This document shows, piece by piece, positions 43,548 to 52,933 of a stretch of 64,000 nucleotides of DNA (its first letter is position 1; each line of letters starts with the position of its first letter). The notes beneath the pieces are model-generated. The model made no database searches and was not told the origin of the DNA. It saw only the letters and a program-made list of their open reading frames with translations. Origin of the DNA: Sulfurirhabdus sp043759595. GTDB lineage: Bacteria; Pseudomonadota; Gammaproteobacteria; Burkholderiales; SMCO01. The stretch is taken from NCBI GenBank assembly GCA_043759595.1, contig JAYVLG010000014.1, forward strand, positions 1 to 64,000, read 5' to 3'. A program made the position numbers and the translations under genes.

Positions 43548-46499
43548 TTAACCCGCCACATTTGCTAAAGGAATACCTAACACCCAGCCATAGGAATTTC
43601 CTAGGTATACGCTATTGCCGATCACAAACACATGATTGAATGTGTGTGAACCACCAACCGCGTAGGTTTTCAGCACTGCCCCGGTGTCAGGGTTAAGGGT
43701 CAGCAAATTCCCACCCATCGGCACGATAAGCTTGGTCGTACCTACCAGCGTAGCCGGTGCCCAGGAATATTTCCCACCCGTTGCAGTGACGGCTGTCTTC
43801 CATATGGTTGAACCGGTAAGCACATCCAGTGCAGTGATTTGGTTGGCTGTCGGATTGGTTAAGTAAACGCGGTTATTCGCAACCATTGGCGTTGGTGCTA
43901 CATAACCTGATGGAATTGGGCCGGCATCCAGCAGTTGCGTCCACACAATCGCACCAGTGGAAGCATTCAAACCAAACGTCAACACTTGTGCTGTATTCAG
44001 CAGGGGATCCACATTGGCGATGGTGCTGCTGATAACCAGACCATTAGCTTGGTCAACGGCAGGAGAGGTAGCTGAAAAACCGGTTACATGTGTGGCAAAA
44101 CCAGTCATGGGTTGACTCCAGGCAATGGTTGCAGTGCCAAGATCCACCGCCACCATTTGATTTGGCATGCTCATACCCACAATCATCAGCTGCTTTCCGC
44201 TAGGGTCGGTATACACATTGGCAGAGGAAATAGCGTTGAAGCCCCCACCCAAGCTCAGGACTGGGTTGCCACTGGCATCCATGAAGGGTGCAACCGGCAC
44301 CCCAGTGTCAGCATTGATTGCCCATACTTTGCTTTGTCCATCTACCCAATACAGCACACCGTTGGAATATAGCGGGGTTGATGACATGGCACCCTGTCCT
44401 GCGTAGAAGGTCCACTTCTCATTGCCCTTAAGCGGGTCAAGCGCATGGATGTACATAAAGCCTGTACCGATGCGGGTCTGGGGTGATTTCTTGGCAAAGC
44501 TAGTTTGGCCAGAAAGGTATATGCCCAAATTACCACCCATCACCAGTACCGATTTGGTGGTCACTAATGGCTGGCCAAAATTGTGGTTATTGGTACGGAA
44601 GCGCCAGATCAGTTTGCCTGTTGTGGCATTGTAGGCGTTCACATAACGGTTATTGCTGGTTGCATAAGCGATGCCATTTGCCGCTGTTACGCCAGTACCT
44701 GTTCCGTTAGATAAATGTGTCATCTGCGTTGCGATTTCAGTACCGAAAATCGCGTCGTCGAGTGGTGGTGAGCTAAGGGAAAGCGCTGCCGGAAATGATG
44801 CTGACCACTTGGTACTTAAAGAGGGCCCTGTGGCCAAATAGCTGTTATGCCCTTGCCCACCCGCGTAGGATAGCCATTGCGTGGGGAACCCGGATTTTTG
44901 GGAGCTGGTAGGAAGATTGCTGGAATTGTAATATTCCGCTGTCTTCAGGGGGAGTGCGGGGACGTTAATTGCCCCGGGCCCTGAGTTGGTGGTGATAAAG
45001 CTGACAGGGAAAGCGTACATGTAACCAGACGTGGACGAGAGATACATGACGTTGCCCACCACCACGGGCTGGTTGAGTCCGAATGCCATATACCCTTGGG
45101 ACGCGTAATAGTCATTCAGCAAGGCGCCGGTCATCGCGTCCAGGGTGTAAATATGTTGCGCCACAGGGAATATCAGCTTGCCATTCACGATTACCGGCGC
45201 GGCGCGCGGCGCATTGCGCACGGTTGGATCGTTGGAGGGTACTGGGGTGGACCAGAGCAATTGGCCGGTGTGCAGATCATACGACTGGATTGTCGCATTG
45301 AGCGGATTGCCCATATAAACGACCCCGTTGTCGATCATCGGGTTGGCTGATTTGAAGCCGTCCATAGTCGGGCCCTGACCACTAAACACACTCCACACAA
45401 CCGCGCCTGTCGAAGCATCAAGCGCGATGACCTGTTCATCATAAATAGGGGCGGTAGCTGTGCCCACATTTGTAAAAACGCTGGTGACAAGCAAGCTTGC
45501 ATCTGGATCTACGGCTACCGATACATCGCCCGGCGCATTTGCCGTAGAGCCCAGAGGTGAATATGTCCAGGCCAGGGTCGGTGCAGTGGGTGTGGTGACA
45601 TCAACGGCTACAATATTGCGCGGGCTGAGGGTGCCGTAGTAAATGAGTACACGGCCATCTGCGGTTAAATACCAGTTGGGGCTGGATAGTCCTACCTGGC
45701 CTTCACTGGGGTTGGTGAAGGTGGAAACCAGCGTGCCCGTGGTTGCATCAAGTACGTATAAATGACCATCTCCGCTCACAATATAGAGATAGCCATTGCG
45801 ATACAGTGGCGTAGGGCGTGATGAACCTTGGGTATCAAAGCGCCATACCTGAGAACCGGTTAACGCGTCCAGGCAGTACACAGCGGAAAATTCTGCACCG
45901 CGGTCATAGGTCAGTCCACCCGCGGCACGTACGGCATTCTCCCCATTAAAATCTGCGTCACCAGAAGTCACGATAACGCGTAATTTGCCGCCGATGGTTT
46001 GCGCCAACGGTTGGCCCATGCCGGCAACGCCAACCAGTTCTTTTCGCCAGATGGCTAACCCGCTTTGTGCGTCAGTGGCATAAACTTCACGGCGGCTTGT
46101 GGTGGTGAACACGATGCCTTGCGCTACTGAGGAGCCAACGACATTCCCTACCCATTGGGCTGTGGATGTCGCCCATGCTATCCGTCCGTCCGTAGGAAAA
46201 TATTTTTTGGCCGGATCTACGCGCCTAAACTCATCGCCAGTAAATGGAGAAACAGTCGTAATACCTGTGGTCAAAAATGAGGGGGCGTTGGCAGGTATGG
46301 CGAACACAGGGTTGTGGCGCTGGCCGTTGCCATATTGGCCCCAGGATTGAGGAAAGGCTGCACGGGCAGTTGAACTGTTATAAGTATTTGCACTGCCGTA
46401 TTGGATGAATTCCTGCGCATTGGCTGATAGCTGGGTGGAAGATAAGCTTGTGAATAGGAAAGCACATAAAGCGATACGTGGAAAATTTAATTGACTCAT
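43548..46499 (-). CDS. Secreted tandem PQQ-type beta-propeller protein, possible tetrathionate-hydrolase relative
   Basis: About 983 aa from ATG 46499 (GGAAA six bases upstream); the longer frame from 46547 has no ribosome site. Residues 1-28 are a signal peptide ending SANA. The rest is many PQQ-like blades (AxDAxTGxxxW type: ATDAQSGLAIWRKE; VLDATTGTLVSTF; ALDASTGAVVW; ALDVLTGSTIWKT). The chain is an internal duplication: FPQSWGQYGNGQRHN at ~49 and FPTQWLSYAGGQGHN at ~538 begin two halves of about 490 aa. Tetrathionate hydrolase of Acidithiobacillus is a secreted PQQ-propeller protein of about that half-length. Given the neighbours this is a reasonable guess, not a demonstration. No PQQ-ligating residues identified. 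A sigma-54 promoter lies upstream. Confidence 0.82.
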   Translation of the reverse strand: MSQLNFPRIALCAFLFTSLSSTQLSANAQEFIQYGSANTYNSSTARAAFPQSWGQYGNGQRHNPVFAIPANAPSFLTTGITTVSPFTGDEFRRVDPAKKYFPTDGRIAWATSTAQWVGNVVGSSVAQGIVFTTTSRREVYATDAQSGLAIWRKELVGVAGMGQPLAQTIGGKLRVIVTSGDADFNGENAVRAAGGLTYDRGAEFSAVYCLDALTGSQVWRFDTQGSSRPTPLYRNGYLYIVSGDGHLYVLDATTGTLVSTFTNPSEGQVGLSSPNWYLTADGRVLIYYGTLSPRNIVAVDVTTPTAPTLAWTYSPLGSTANAPGDVSVAVDPDASLLVTSVFTNVGTATAPIYDEQVIALDASTGAVVWSVFSGQGPTMDGFKSANPMIDNGVVYMGNPLNATIQSYDLHTGQLLWSTPVPSNDPTVRNAPRAAPVIVNGKLIFPVAQHIYTLDAMTGALLNDYYASQGYMAFGLNQPVVVGNVMYLSSTSGYMYAFPVSFITTNSGPGAINVPALPLKTAEYYNSSNLPTSSQKSGFPTQWLSYAGGQGHNSYLATGPSLSTKWSASFPAALSLSSPPLDDAIFGTEIATQMTHLSNGTGTGVTAANGIAYATSNNRYVNAYNATTGKLIWRFRTNNHNFGQPLVTTKSVLVMGGNLGIYLSGQTSFAKKSPQTRIGTGFMYIHALDPLKGNEKWTFYAGQGAMSSTPLYSNGVLYWVDGQSKVWAINADTGVPVAPFMDASGNPVLSLGGGFNAISSANVYTDPSGKQLMIVGMSMPNQMVAVDLGTATIAWSQPMTGFATHVTGFSATSPAVDQANGLVISSTIANVDPLLNTAQVLTFGLNASTGAIVWTQLLDAGPIPSGYVAPTPMVANNRVYLTNPTANQITALDVLTGSTIWKTAVTATGGKYSWAPATLVGTTKLIVPMGGNLLTLNPDTGAVLKTYAVGGSHTFNHVFVIGNSVYLGNSYGWVLGIPLANVAG

Positions 46500-46581
46500 A
46501 CTGTTTCCTTTATATATGCCATGTTGCATACAAAACGCATTCAACAAAGATAAAAGTGATTGATTGTATGAGTAAAATTAA

Positions 46582-46597
46582 AGCAAATAATGTGCCA
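46582..46597 (-). promoter_or_regulatory. Sigma-54 promoter of the propeller gene
   Basis: Read on the minus strand it is TGGCACATTATTTGCT, a perfect match to TGGCAYRNNNNTTGCW. Predicted start near 46570, about 70 bases before ATG 46499. Confidence 0.85.
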
Positions 46598-46798
46598 TTT
46601 TTATATTTTGTTATGAGGGATGTTTGTAACTTGATAATTAAGTTCGTATAAATAGAATTTTTACTATATATACCTAGTTATTTTTTTGTTTAATGACAAA
46701 TGGTATTTTCGCTGAATTTCACCAGGAATGCTTCTTTATTTTAGGTAAATATAATGTAATTAATTGAATTTAATATATTTATTGGTGATTATTGAAAT

Positions 46799-46834
46799 CG
46801 GGCTTGCAATAATTAGATCAGGAATTCGTGCCCG
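46799..46834. promoter_or_regulatory. Candidate activator site, CGGGC inverted repeat 1
   Basis: CGGGC (46799-46803) and GCCCG (46830-46834) are inverted, about 230-265 bp upstream of the predicted start of the minus-strand propeller gene. Same half-site as the pair at 47012-47062. A candidate binding site for the sigma-54 activator; inference. Confidence 0.35.
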
Positions 46835-47011
46835 TTTTGTTAGGTGAAACTAATTTATAGTTGGGGAGGCTAATAAGATGTTTATTAAATAGGCTTGATT
46901 AATCAATGCAGGAAAATTGTTTGGTTGACCAGGTGCCAAGGGGGGTGTTATGCCTTGAATGGGAAACTGATTTTTATCAGAGTCGACACCACGCATAGGT
47001 TGCTTTTAATG

Positions 47012-47062
47012 TCGGGCATAAAAGGGAAAATCGGGTGGATTAATCATCCAATCCATGCCCGA
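47012..47062. promoter_or_regulatory. Candidate activator site, nested inverted repeats 2
   Basis: TCGGGCAT (47012-47019) and ATGCCCGA (47055-47062) are a perfect 8-bp inverted repeat; nested inside is TGGAT (47036-47040) with ATCCA (47046-47050). Lies ~120-170 bp upstream of the predicted start from the + promoter, the usual place for sigma-54 enhancer sites. Confidence 0.45.
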
Positions 47063-47156
47063 AGTGTAGCTGCATGGTATTTTTTCAAATTATGGAAAAC
47101 TGCTACCGCAATGATTTTTAATGGTATTTTTTTGTTACAAAAATGTCACGTGCGAA

Positions 47157-47172
47157 TGGCATATTACTTGCT
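47157..47172 (+). promoter_or_regulatory. Sigma-54 promoter of the SoxB-like gene
   Basis: TGGCATATTACTTGCT is a perfect match to TGGCAYRNNNNTTGCW. Predicted start near 47184, giving a ~118-base leader before ATG 47302. Confidence 0.85.
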
Positions 47173-47301
47173 AGTACTAATGAATCATCAAAGTTGGTAT
47201 GTGTGAGCCAGCAAAAGTGCATATACGTTATTAATGAATTTTTTTGCAGCTATATATATTTTTTAATTTGTGTATTTACTAATTCTTAACTGGGGTGCTA
47301 T

Positions 47302-49152
47302 ATGAAAAATGTTTCCTTTGCGGGAAAGCTAACGTTACTAACGGGTTTGCTGGTCTCTGCTTCAGTATATGCGGGAAGCGGAACTGTGACATTAATTCAT
47401 TCGGGTGATATTCACGGCCATTTGCTTCCACGGCCTAATCTTCGCAACGACACAACCGGGCGCTTAGAGGGTGGTCTTGCCAGGATGGCAACTGTAATCG
47501 ATGATATTCGTAGCAAAAATCTGGGTAAAACCATTTATTTCAACACCGGTGATACCCTTCAAGGTTCTGCTGAAGCCATGTTTACCCGCGGCCAGGCGTT
47601 GATCAATGTGGTTAGTATGATGAAACCTGATTTTGATGCGCCAGGTAACTGGGATTACCTCTATGGTACTTCGCGTTTTCTAGAAACTTTCGTGGGAACG
47701 TCAACTGTCCCTCCTTTGGCCCAATGGAATGCCCTTGCCGCTAACCTCTACTATAGTTGCACCGCAGTTACCACGCTTTGCCCTACTACAGCAGGCGCAG
47801 ATCGCCCTGCACTAGGTTTGACACTGGATGCCACATCTCCTTATCCAGCCTTGGCAGGGCAACGCGTATTGCCTCCTTACAAGGTGAAAACAGTTAATGG
47901 CGTTAAAATTGGTGTGCTTGGCATGACAACCCAGCGTGGCATCCGCATCATTGGTCCAACTGTGACCAAGGGTTTCACGTTTACAAATGGTGCAGTTGAG
48001 TTGCCCTACTTCATTGACCAGCTTCGCAACGTTGAAAAAGTTGACATGATTGTGATGATCTCCGAACTGGAAATGGCAAAAACCATAGCACTGACCGAAA
48101 TTGTTCCTGGCGTAGACTTTGTGTTAAACGCCGACATGCATGAACGGACTAAGGCGCCAATCGTGGTTAAAACGGGTACAGTGATCGTCGAAGAAGGTCA
48201 GGACGGTACCATGCTGGGTGAGATCTCTGTCAATGTTAGTTCGGGTCATATCACTCCCGGCGATGGTAAGTTGTCCTGGACTTGGACTCCGCACATCATA
48301 ACTGATGATATCAAGCCAAAACTTACTGTGGCGGCTCAAATCGCCAAAGAGTCCGCACCTTTTTATAGTAAGACCTTTAAGCCTGGTCAAACTGTGAAAA
48401 TTGGCGGGAATACAGCCACTTTGCTTCATCCGGTGGATACTGTAGTGGGCTATACCGCTGTTGACTTGCATCGTTCTAATTTCACAGATAGCGCTACACC
48501 TGCTGTGATTGAGGGGCCGTCTCATGACTTGATTGCCGATGCGATGCGTTGGGCCTCCGGATCAGACTTTGCGACTATTCGCGGCTTCCGTTATGGCACC
48601 CATGTCAAAATGGGCCCGATTACCATGCAAGATATATATCACTATATGCCTGTGGGTGCGCGTGTTGCCAAGGTATTTCCGGCGTATGGAAAAAATCTGA
48701 AGGATCAGATCGAAAACTCTGCGCGTGGCACATTCGATGTTAATCCAGATCTGTGGACAGGTGGTTGGCTATTCGGATACAGCGGGGCCACGTTTGATCT
48801 TGATCCTTACCTCACCTATGGTTCACGTGGTTCCAACATCAAGATCAATGGTGTGCTAATCGACCCGGCAGATACCTCGGTTAAGCCTTATTCTGTAGCA
48901 GGCTACTGGTTTGCTGATGATCCTCTTACTATTAACAATTGTGGATCATGTGGTGGAACTGGCGCGACAGTTACCCCTCTTGTTGACGAGTTCAATAATC
49001 CACTGGATGTTACCGAAGTGGTGGTTCGTTACTTGAAATCGCTGCCAAATATGACAGCGAACCCTCAAGGTGGTCGTATCAAACTGTTGAAGCCTCTTCC
49101 TGTACCTGCGTTTGCCAATAAGGAAATTCAGCCTTTAAGAGGCGTTAAGTGA
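47302..49152 (+). CDS. SoxB-like periplasmic metallophosphoesterase
   Basis: A 616-aa protein with signal peptide (1-24, ending VYA). Residues ~28-330 are a 5'-nucleotidase/SoxB metallophosphoesterase: GDIHGH (D36, H38), NTGDTLQGSAEAMFTRGQ (D84; SoxB reads GDTWQGS...WTRGQ), GNWDYLYG (116-118; SoxB GHWEFTYG), and NADMHERT (276-280) where most members have GGHTH. C-terminal 5'-nucleotidase domain (~370-590). The SHNG segment of SoxB is SELEM (254-258), so two metal ligands differ; the active site is altered, not destroyed. SoxB hydrolyses sulfate from carrier-bound sulfur. No SoxYZ is seen here. A nucleotidase role is an alternative. Confidence 0.85.
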   Translation: MKNVSFAGKLTLLTGLLVSASVYAGSGTVTLIHSGDIHGHLLPRPNLRNDTTGRLEGGLARMATVIDDIRSKNLGKTIYFNTGDTLQGSAEAMFTRGQALINVVSMMKPDFDAPGNWDYLYGTSRFLETFVGTSTVPPLAQWNALAANLYYSCTAVTTLCPTTAGADRPALGLTLDATSPYPALAGQRVLPPYKVKTVNGVKIGVLGMTTQRGIRIIGPTVTKGFTFTNGAVELPYFIDQLRNVEKVDMIVMISELEMAKTIALTEIVPGVDFVLNADMHERTKAPIVVKTGTVIVEEGQDGTMLGEISVNVSSGHITPGDGKLSWTWTPHIITDDIKPKLTVAAQIAKESAPFYSKTFKPGQTVKIGGNTATLLHPVDTVVGYTAVDLHRSNFTDSATPAVIEGPSHDLIADAMRWASGSDFATIRGFRYGTHVKMGPITMQDIYHYMPVGARVAKVFPAYGKNLKDQIENSARGTFDVNPDLWTGGWLFGYSGATFDLDPYLTYGSRGSNIKINGVLIDPADTSVKPYSVAGYWFADDPLTINNCGSCGGTGATVTPLVDEFNNPLDVTEVVVRYLKSLPNMTANPQGGRIKLLKPLPVPAFANKEIQPLRGVK

Positions 49153-49564
49153 TCCTGCTTATCGGAAATTAGAAGTGTTTTACTGCTCCCATTCGATTGA
49201 GTGGGAGCAGGCATTTGCTGTTGTGTTGTTCATGCACAATCAGGTGTCGTTTTTTGTTAGTTAAATCTGTAATCCGGTAATACTGATTTTTAAAATTACC
49301 TTAAGTTATGAAGTCGGAAATTACATAAATTGGCGCGAGTTAATCAATTTATGAAATATCCAGGTCAAAAAAGTAAATCGAAAGATTATTAAACGGTTTT
49401 GTGATTGTCTGGTCATGTTGAATTTACTGCTCCATCTGACCTTAAGTTTTAATATGTGCTTGAAAGATATTATTTGTCAGCCTGTATACGTTATTTAAAG
49501 TAAATGCACTTAAAAATATGTATCAGGAAAATTTTAGCTGGAAGGATTAGAGGAGATTGAAGAA
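49153..49564. other. Intergenic region between SoxB-like and multihaem cytochrome genes
   Basis: About 410 bp, AT-rich, no gene seen and no sigma-54 promoter match. A 12-bp hairpin with one G-T pair lies at 49183-49210. The cytochrome gene may be read through from upstream or have its own promoter; not resolved. Confidence 0.5.
49183..49210 (+). terminator. Hairpin after the SoxB-like gene
   Basis: CTGCTCCCATTC (49183-49194), loop GATT, GAGTGGGAGCAG (49199-49210): 12 bp with one G-T pair. The run after it is T-rich but not a clean T-tract, so it may be a weak terminator or an mRNA-stability hairpin. Confidence 0.5.
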
Positions 49565-51499
49565 ATGAAAATGCTATCGGCAGTTTTATTTTTGCTTTTC
49601 ATCATGGCGGGCACAGCACAGGCTGCGTCGGTTGTTCCTAATGAAGTGCAAATGCCGGGAACTCAGCCACATGAAATCGGTGAGTTTGATAAGGCGGAAC
49701 AGTGCAGTTTTTGTCATGGCAGTTATAACAAGGCCGTTGAGCCTCAGCATAACTGGCAAGGCAGCATGATGTCTCACGCCGCTCGCGATCCAGTGTTCTG
49801 GGCGACGATGGGTGTTGCAGAACAGGATTTTAATGGTTCGGGGGATGTCTGTCTCCGTTGTCATACATCGGGGGGGTGGACAGCTGGTCGTTCAGTACCT
49901 ACAGATGGGTCAGCAATGTTAGAGCGAGACAAAAATGGTATTGAATGTGATACCTGTCACCGAATGACAAACCCGGATAAATCAGAATATCAGGGTGTGC
50001 AGAACTCGCCTTTTATAGCCAAAACTGGCACAGAGGGGCATTATGGTTCCGGGCAATATGTAATGTGGCCGAAAGTGAGTAAACTGGGCCCTTATGCAGA
50101 TGCCGTAACCAAACATCCTTCGTTGCAATCAAAATTTCACCGTTCTCCTGATTTTTGTGGAACCTGCCACGATGTATCCAATCCAGTGACAGGCGATCTG
50201 GCGCACAACAATGGCGCGCAGGTGCCACTTGCTGCCGGGACATATAGCGGCATTTTGGGTTCCAAGGTTGAAACCAAGGCAGCATTCAACAATCCACCGT
50301 ATAAATATGGCATTGTGGAGCGCACTTACAGTGAATACAAATCAAGTGCCTGGCCCACATACAAGGTGACAGACTATGGAAAACTGCCGCTGAATCTGCG
50401 GCAGGGTGTGGTGAAAAAAGTATATGATCAAGCGCAGTTTGCGGGTAAAGGGGGTGATTACGAAGACGGCACAGTACGTACCTATACCTGTCAGTCCTGC
50501 CACCTGCCACCTACAGTTGGTCAAGCGAGTACTACTATCCACAATGAACCCAAAACCCGCTATGACTTGCCGTTGCATGATTTAACTGGCGGCAATTACT
50601 GGATGCCTCAGGCTATTCAGTGGCTGGATTCGCAAGTGCCCAGCAAATTACGTTTGGGTAGTGGTTTGACACCGGAGCAAATAGCTTCGATGAATGAAGG
50701 TATTACGCGTGCAAAAGCCACGTTAAATTCTGCCGCGGCCATGAAAGCTGCGAAGTCAACTCTGGTGGTGACCAACCTGACCGGGCACAAGTTGATTTCT
50801 GGCTATCCGGAAGGACGCAGAATGTGGCTGAATTTCAAATGGTATAACTCATCGGGTGTATTGATCCGTGAAGACGGCAAGTATGGCGATATGCAAGTAA
50901 CCATAGATGGTCAAACAAAGACTATCCGTACATTGCTGGATTTGAAAGGTACCAATACCCGTATCTATGAAGCTAGTGGTGCAATGACTCAGGAATGGGC
51001 CAAGCAGTTGCTGTTGCTGGGGCAACCCACAACCAGACCGCTTAGCTTTAATCGTGTGACGGGTGCCGTAGATTTTACCTTGGGTGATCTGGCTAAAATG
51101 AAAGCAGGCAGTACCCATGAAACGTTCCATTTTATCTTGAACAATACAGTGGTGAAAGATAATCGCATCCCGCCTTACGGTTTCAAGTATGACGAGGCAA
51201 AGAAACGTAATGCCTTGCCTGTTCCAGCAACCCAGTTCAATAACCCTGGACCAGGCGGTACATACGTATACATGGACACTGTGCCGCTGAGCCCCCCAAC
51301 TGGAGCTGCTACTGCTGTGATCAGCCTGATGTATCAGCCTACCAGCTGGGAGTATATCCAGTTCCTGCATCTTGCAAATGATCGCACCAGCTCATTCCTG
51401 AAAGATGAAGGCAAGAATATGCTGGATGCCTGGTTAAATACAGGCATGGCAGAGCCCTATGTAATGACTTCTACCACCTGGAGTTCATCCTTAAGGTAG
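49565..51499 (+). CDS. Periplasmic pentahaem c-type cytochrome
   Basis: A 644-aa protein with signal peptide (1-21). Five CxxCH haem motifs: CSFCH 47-51, CLRCH 96-100, CDTCH 128-132, CGTCH 198-202, CQSCH 309-313. The C-terminal ~330 residues have no haem motif and are beta-rich (NLTGHKLISGYPEGRRMWLNFKWY; AKAGSTHETFHF-like). The combination of a multihaem N-part and long non-haem C-part resembles cytochrome c family proteins of sulfur and iron oxidisers; the family is not identified. It probably passes electrons from the dehydrogenase next door. AGAGGAG precedes ATG 49565. Confidence 0.9.
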   Translation: MKMLSAVLFLLFIMAGTAQAASVVPNEVQMPGTQPHEIGEFDKAEQCSFCHGSYNKAVEPQHNWQGSMMSHAARDPVFWATMGVAEQDFNGSGDVCLRCHTSGGWTAGRSVPTDGSAMLERDKNGIECDTCHRMTNPDKSEYQGVQNSPFIAKTGTEGHYGSGQYVMWPKVSKLGPYADAVTKHPSLQSKFHRSPDFCGTCHDVSNPVTGDLAHNNGAQVPLAAGTYSGILGSKVETKAAFNNPPYKYGIVERTYSEYKSSAWPTYKVTDYGKLPLNLRQGVVKKVYDQAQFAGKGGDYEDGTVRTYTCQSCHLPPTVGQASTTIHNEPKTRYDLPLHDLTGGNYWMPQAIQWLDSQVPSKLRLGSGLTPEQIASMNEGITRAKATLNSAAAMKAAKSTLVVTNLTGHKLISGYPEGRRMWLNFKWYNSSGVLIREDGKYGDMQVTIDGQTKTIRTLLDLKGTNTRIYEASGAMTQEWAKQLLLLGQPTTRPLSFNRVTGAVDFTLGDLAKMKAGSTHETFHFILNNTVVKDNRIPPYGFKYDEAKKRNALPVPATQFNNPGPGGTYVYMDTVPLSPPTGAATAVISLMYQPTSWEYIQFLHLANDRTSSFLKDEGKNMLDAWLNTGMAEPYVMTSTTWSSSLR

Positions 51500-51513
51500 A
51501 TATCAAAGGAACT

Positions 51514-51540
51514 GGCTGGCAAGGAATGTATTTGCCAGCC
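51514..51540 (+). promoter_or_regulatory. Hairpin between the cytochrome genes
   Basis: GGCTGGCAA (51514-51522) and TTGCCAGCC (51532-51540) form a perfect 9-bp stem with a 9-base loop and no T-run. It stands 15 bp after the pentahaem gene's stop and 43 bp before the TsdA-like start, so it is more likely an mRNA processing or stability hairpin than a terminator. Confidence 0.5.
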
Positions 51541-51582
51541 GCTGAATACTGAATGGACCAAATTGACACAGAGGATTTAGTC

Positions 51583-52689
51583 ATGATGAAAAATTTGTCG
51601 ATATCAATAATATTACTGCTAATAAACACAGGCACAGCATTTGCTGCAGGTGCGGATGCGTTTCAGGGTACATGGGTTAAGCCGGCTGAATCTACCATTC
51701 CACCCGTCGGTGATCCCACTGGAGACATGATCCGAAAAGGGAGGCTAGTGCTTACAGATACCTATAATCAATTGGGTGGTGGCAGCAATTACATGCCTCC
51801 GATCTCTGGTAACCGCCTGTCTTGCTCCAGCTGCCACTTAGAGGCTGGCACCTCGGCATTGGCAATTCCCTGGTCGGTAGTGGCCCTTAAATATGCGAAC
51901 CCCGGACCCTATTCATCGCGTAGCCATGATTATCGCACGCAGGAAGTCCGCGTTAACGATTGCATGCAACGCTCCATGAACGGCGTGCCATTGCCCGAAA
52001 CCAGCTATGAAATGCAATCGATTAAGGCTTACTGGGCCTGGCTGGCTACTGGCATGAAAGTGGCCAAGTACCAAGACGTTAAAGGAACAGGAACACTTTC
52101 TGTGCCGGATATGACGCGAGCGGCCGATCCGGTACGCGGGGCAGTTATTTACAAAAATAAGTGTGAAGCTTGTCATCAGGCTGATGGAGATGGCGTTTGG
52201 GATGCAGATGCCAACCGACATGTTTACCCGGCAATATTTGGTCCTAACAGCTTTAATGATGGGGCCGGAATTTATCGGTTACGGACTTCGGTAGGTTTCA
52301 TCTATGGCAACATGCCCTTTGGACATGCCGATGCTTCCATGGCGACGGCTGTTCCACCAGATACCACTTCATTGCTAAGTCAGGAAGACTCTTGGGATGT
52401 AATGGCCTATGTTATTTCTCAGCCAAGACCATTATGGCGAAATCGTGAAGGTGATTGGGGTAATTTGAAGGGGCCTGATGGGGTGCCAGACTGGATGAAT
52501 AAATCTGTAGATGCAGGTTACCCGATTTATTACCCAAGAGCTAACTATGCGACGAACTATTGCGCTCCACCAGATCTTAACTCCCCTGCTGTATTTCCTC
52601 CAGAGAAGCATAAGTACGGTCCATGGGCGGATATGATTACTTTGCAAAAAAGTATTATTTCCAGCTACAAGGCAGCACTTTGCCCCTGA
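51583..52689 (+). CDS. tsdA: TsdA-family dihaem thiosulfate dehydrogenase
   Basis: About 368 aa from ATG 51583 (GAGGA at 51571-51575); a start at 51553 has none. Signal peptide 1-22. Two CxxCH: CSSCH 81-85 and CEACH 194-198. VRVNDCMQRSMNGVPLP gives Cys127, 46 residues after the first haem Cys, corresponding to the axial Cys ligand of haem 1 in Allochromatium vinosum TsdA. YMPPISGNRLSCSSCHLEAGT and MQSIKAYWAWLATGM are family-like. TsdA oxidises two thiosulfate to tetrathionate (or the reverse). The C-terminal ~70 residues after RPLWRNREGDW extend beyond many TsdA. Neighbours: pentahaem cytochrome and a cytochrome maturation gene. Confidence 0.9.
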   Translation: MMKNLSISIILLLINTGTAFAAGADAFQGTWVKPAESTIPPVGDPTGDMIRKGRLVLTDTYNQLGGGSNYMPPISGNRLSCSSCHLEAGTSALAIPWSVVALKYANPGPYSSRSHDYRTQEVRVNDCMQRSMNGVPLPETSYEMQSIKAYWAWLATGMKVAKYQDVKGTGTLSVPDMTRAADPVRGAVIYKNKCEACHQADGDGVWDADANRHVYPAIFGPNSFNDGAGIYRLRTSVGFIYGNMPFGHADASMATAVPPDTTSLLSQEDSWDVMAYVISQPRPLWRNREGDWGNLKGPDGVPDWMNKSVDAGYPIYYPRANYATNYCAPPDLNSPAVFPPEKHKYGPWADMITLQKSIISSYKAALCP

Positions 52690-52933
52690 TTTTTATTAAA
52701 AGTAAACTTTTCGTATTGGATGAAAATATTCTGAAACAGGAGTTTATCACGCTTCCTTATTTTTGCATTGTTCGGGAGGGCATGCAAAGTTAGGGAGCGT
52801 AACTGATGTTTCGCGATTTTAAGACTAGAGCATGTTTATTTAGGGCTTTTCTTGGTGTTCATTACTCATGGCACTGAGAAAGCCCTCTTTTCACGTGCTG
52901 GTATTTTATATTGTAGCCGGAATGCAAATGATG

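Larger units (their letters stand above)
46600..47156. other. Divergent regulatory region between the propeller and SoxB-like genes
   Basis: About 560 bp, AT-rich, between two divergent sigma-54 promoters. It contains two CGGGC-type inverted repeats (46799-46834; 47012-47062). A 103-codon frame at 46895-47206 overlaps these sites and the promoter and is not called. Confidence 0.6.

Noticed and set aside
46895..47206. 103-codon + frame between the propeller and SoxB-like genes
   Set aside because: It covers the CGGGC dyads and the + sigma-54 promoter, has no recognisable family and no good ribosome site.
52806..52877. 24-codon frame with GGGAG ribosome site before ccmI
   Set aside because: Short, no family; might be a leader peptide but there is no attenuator-like structure to support it.
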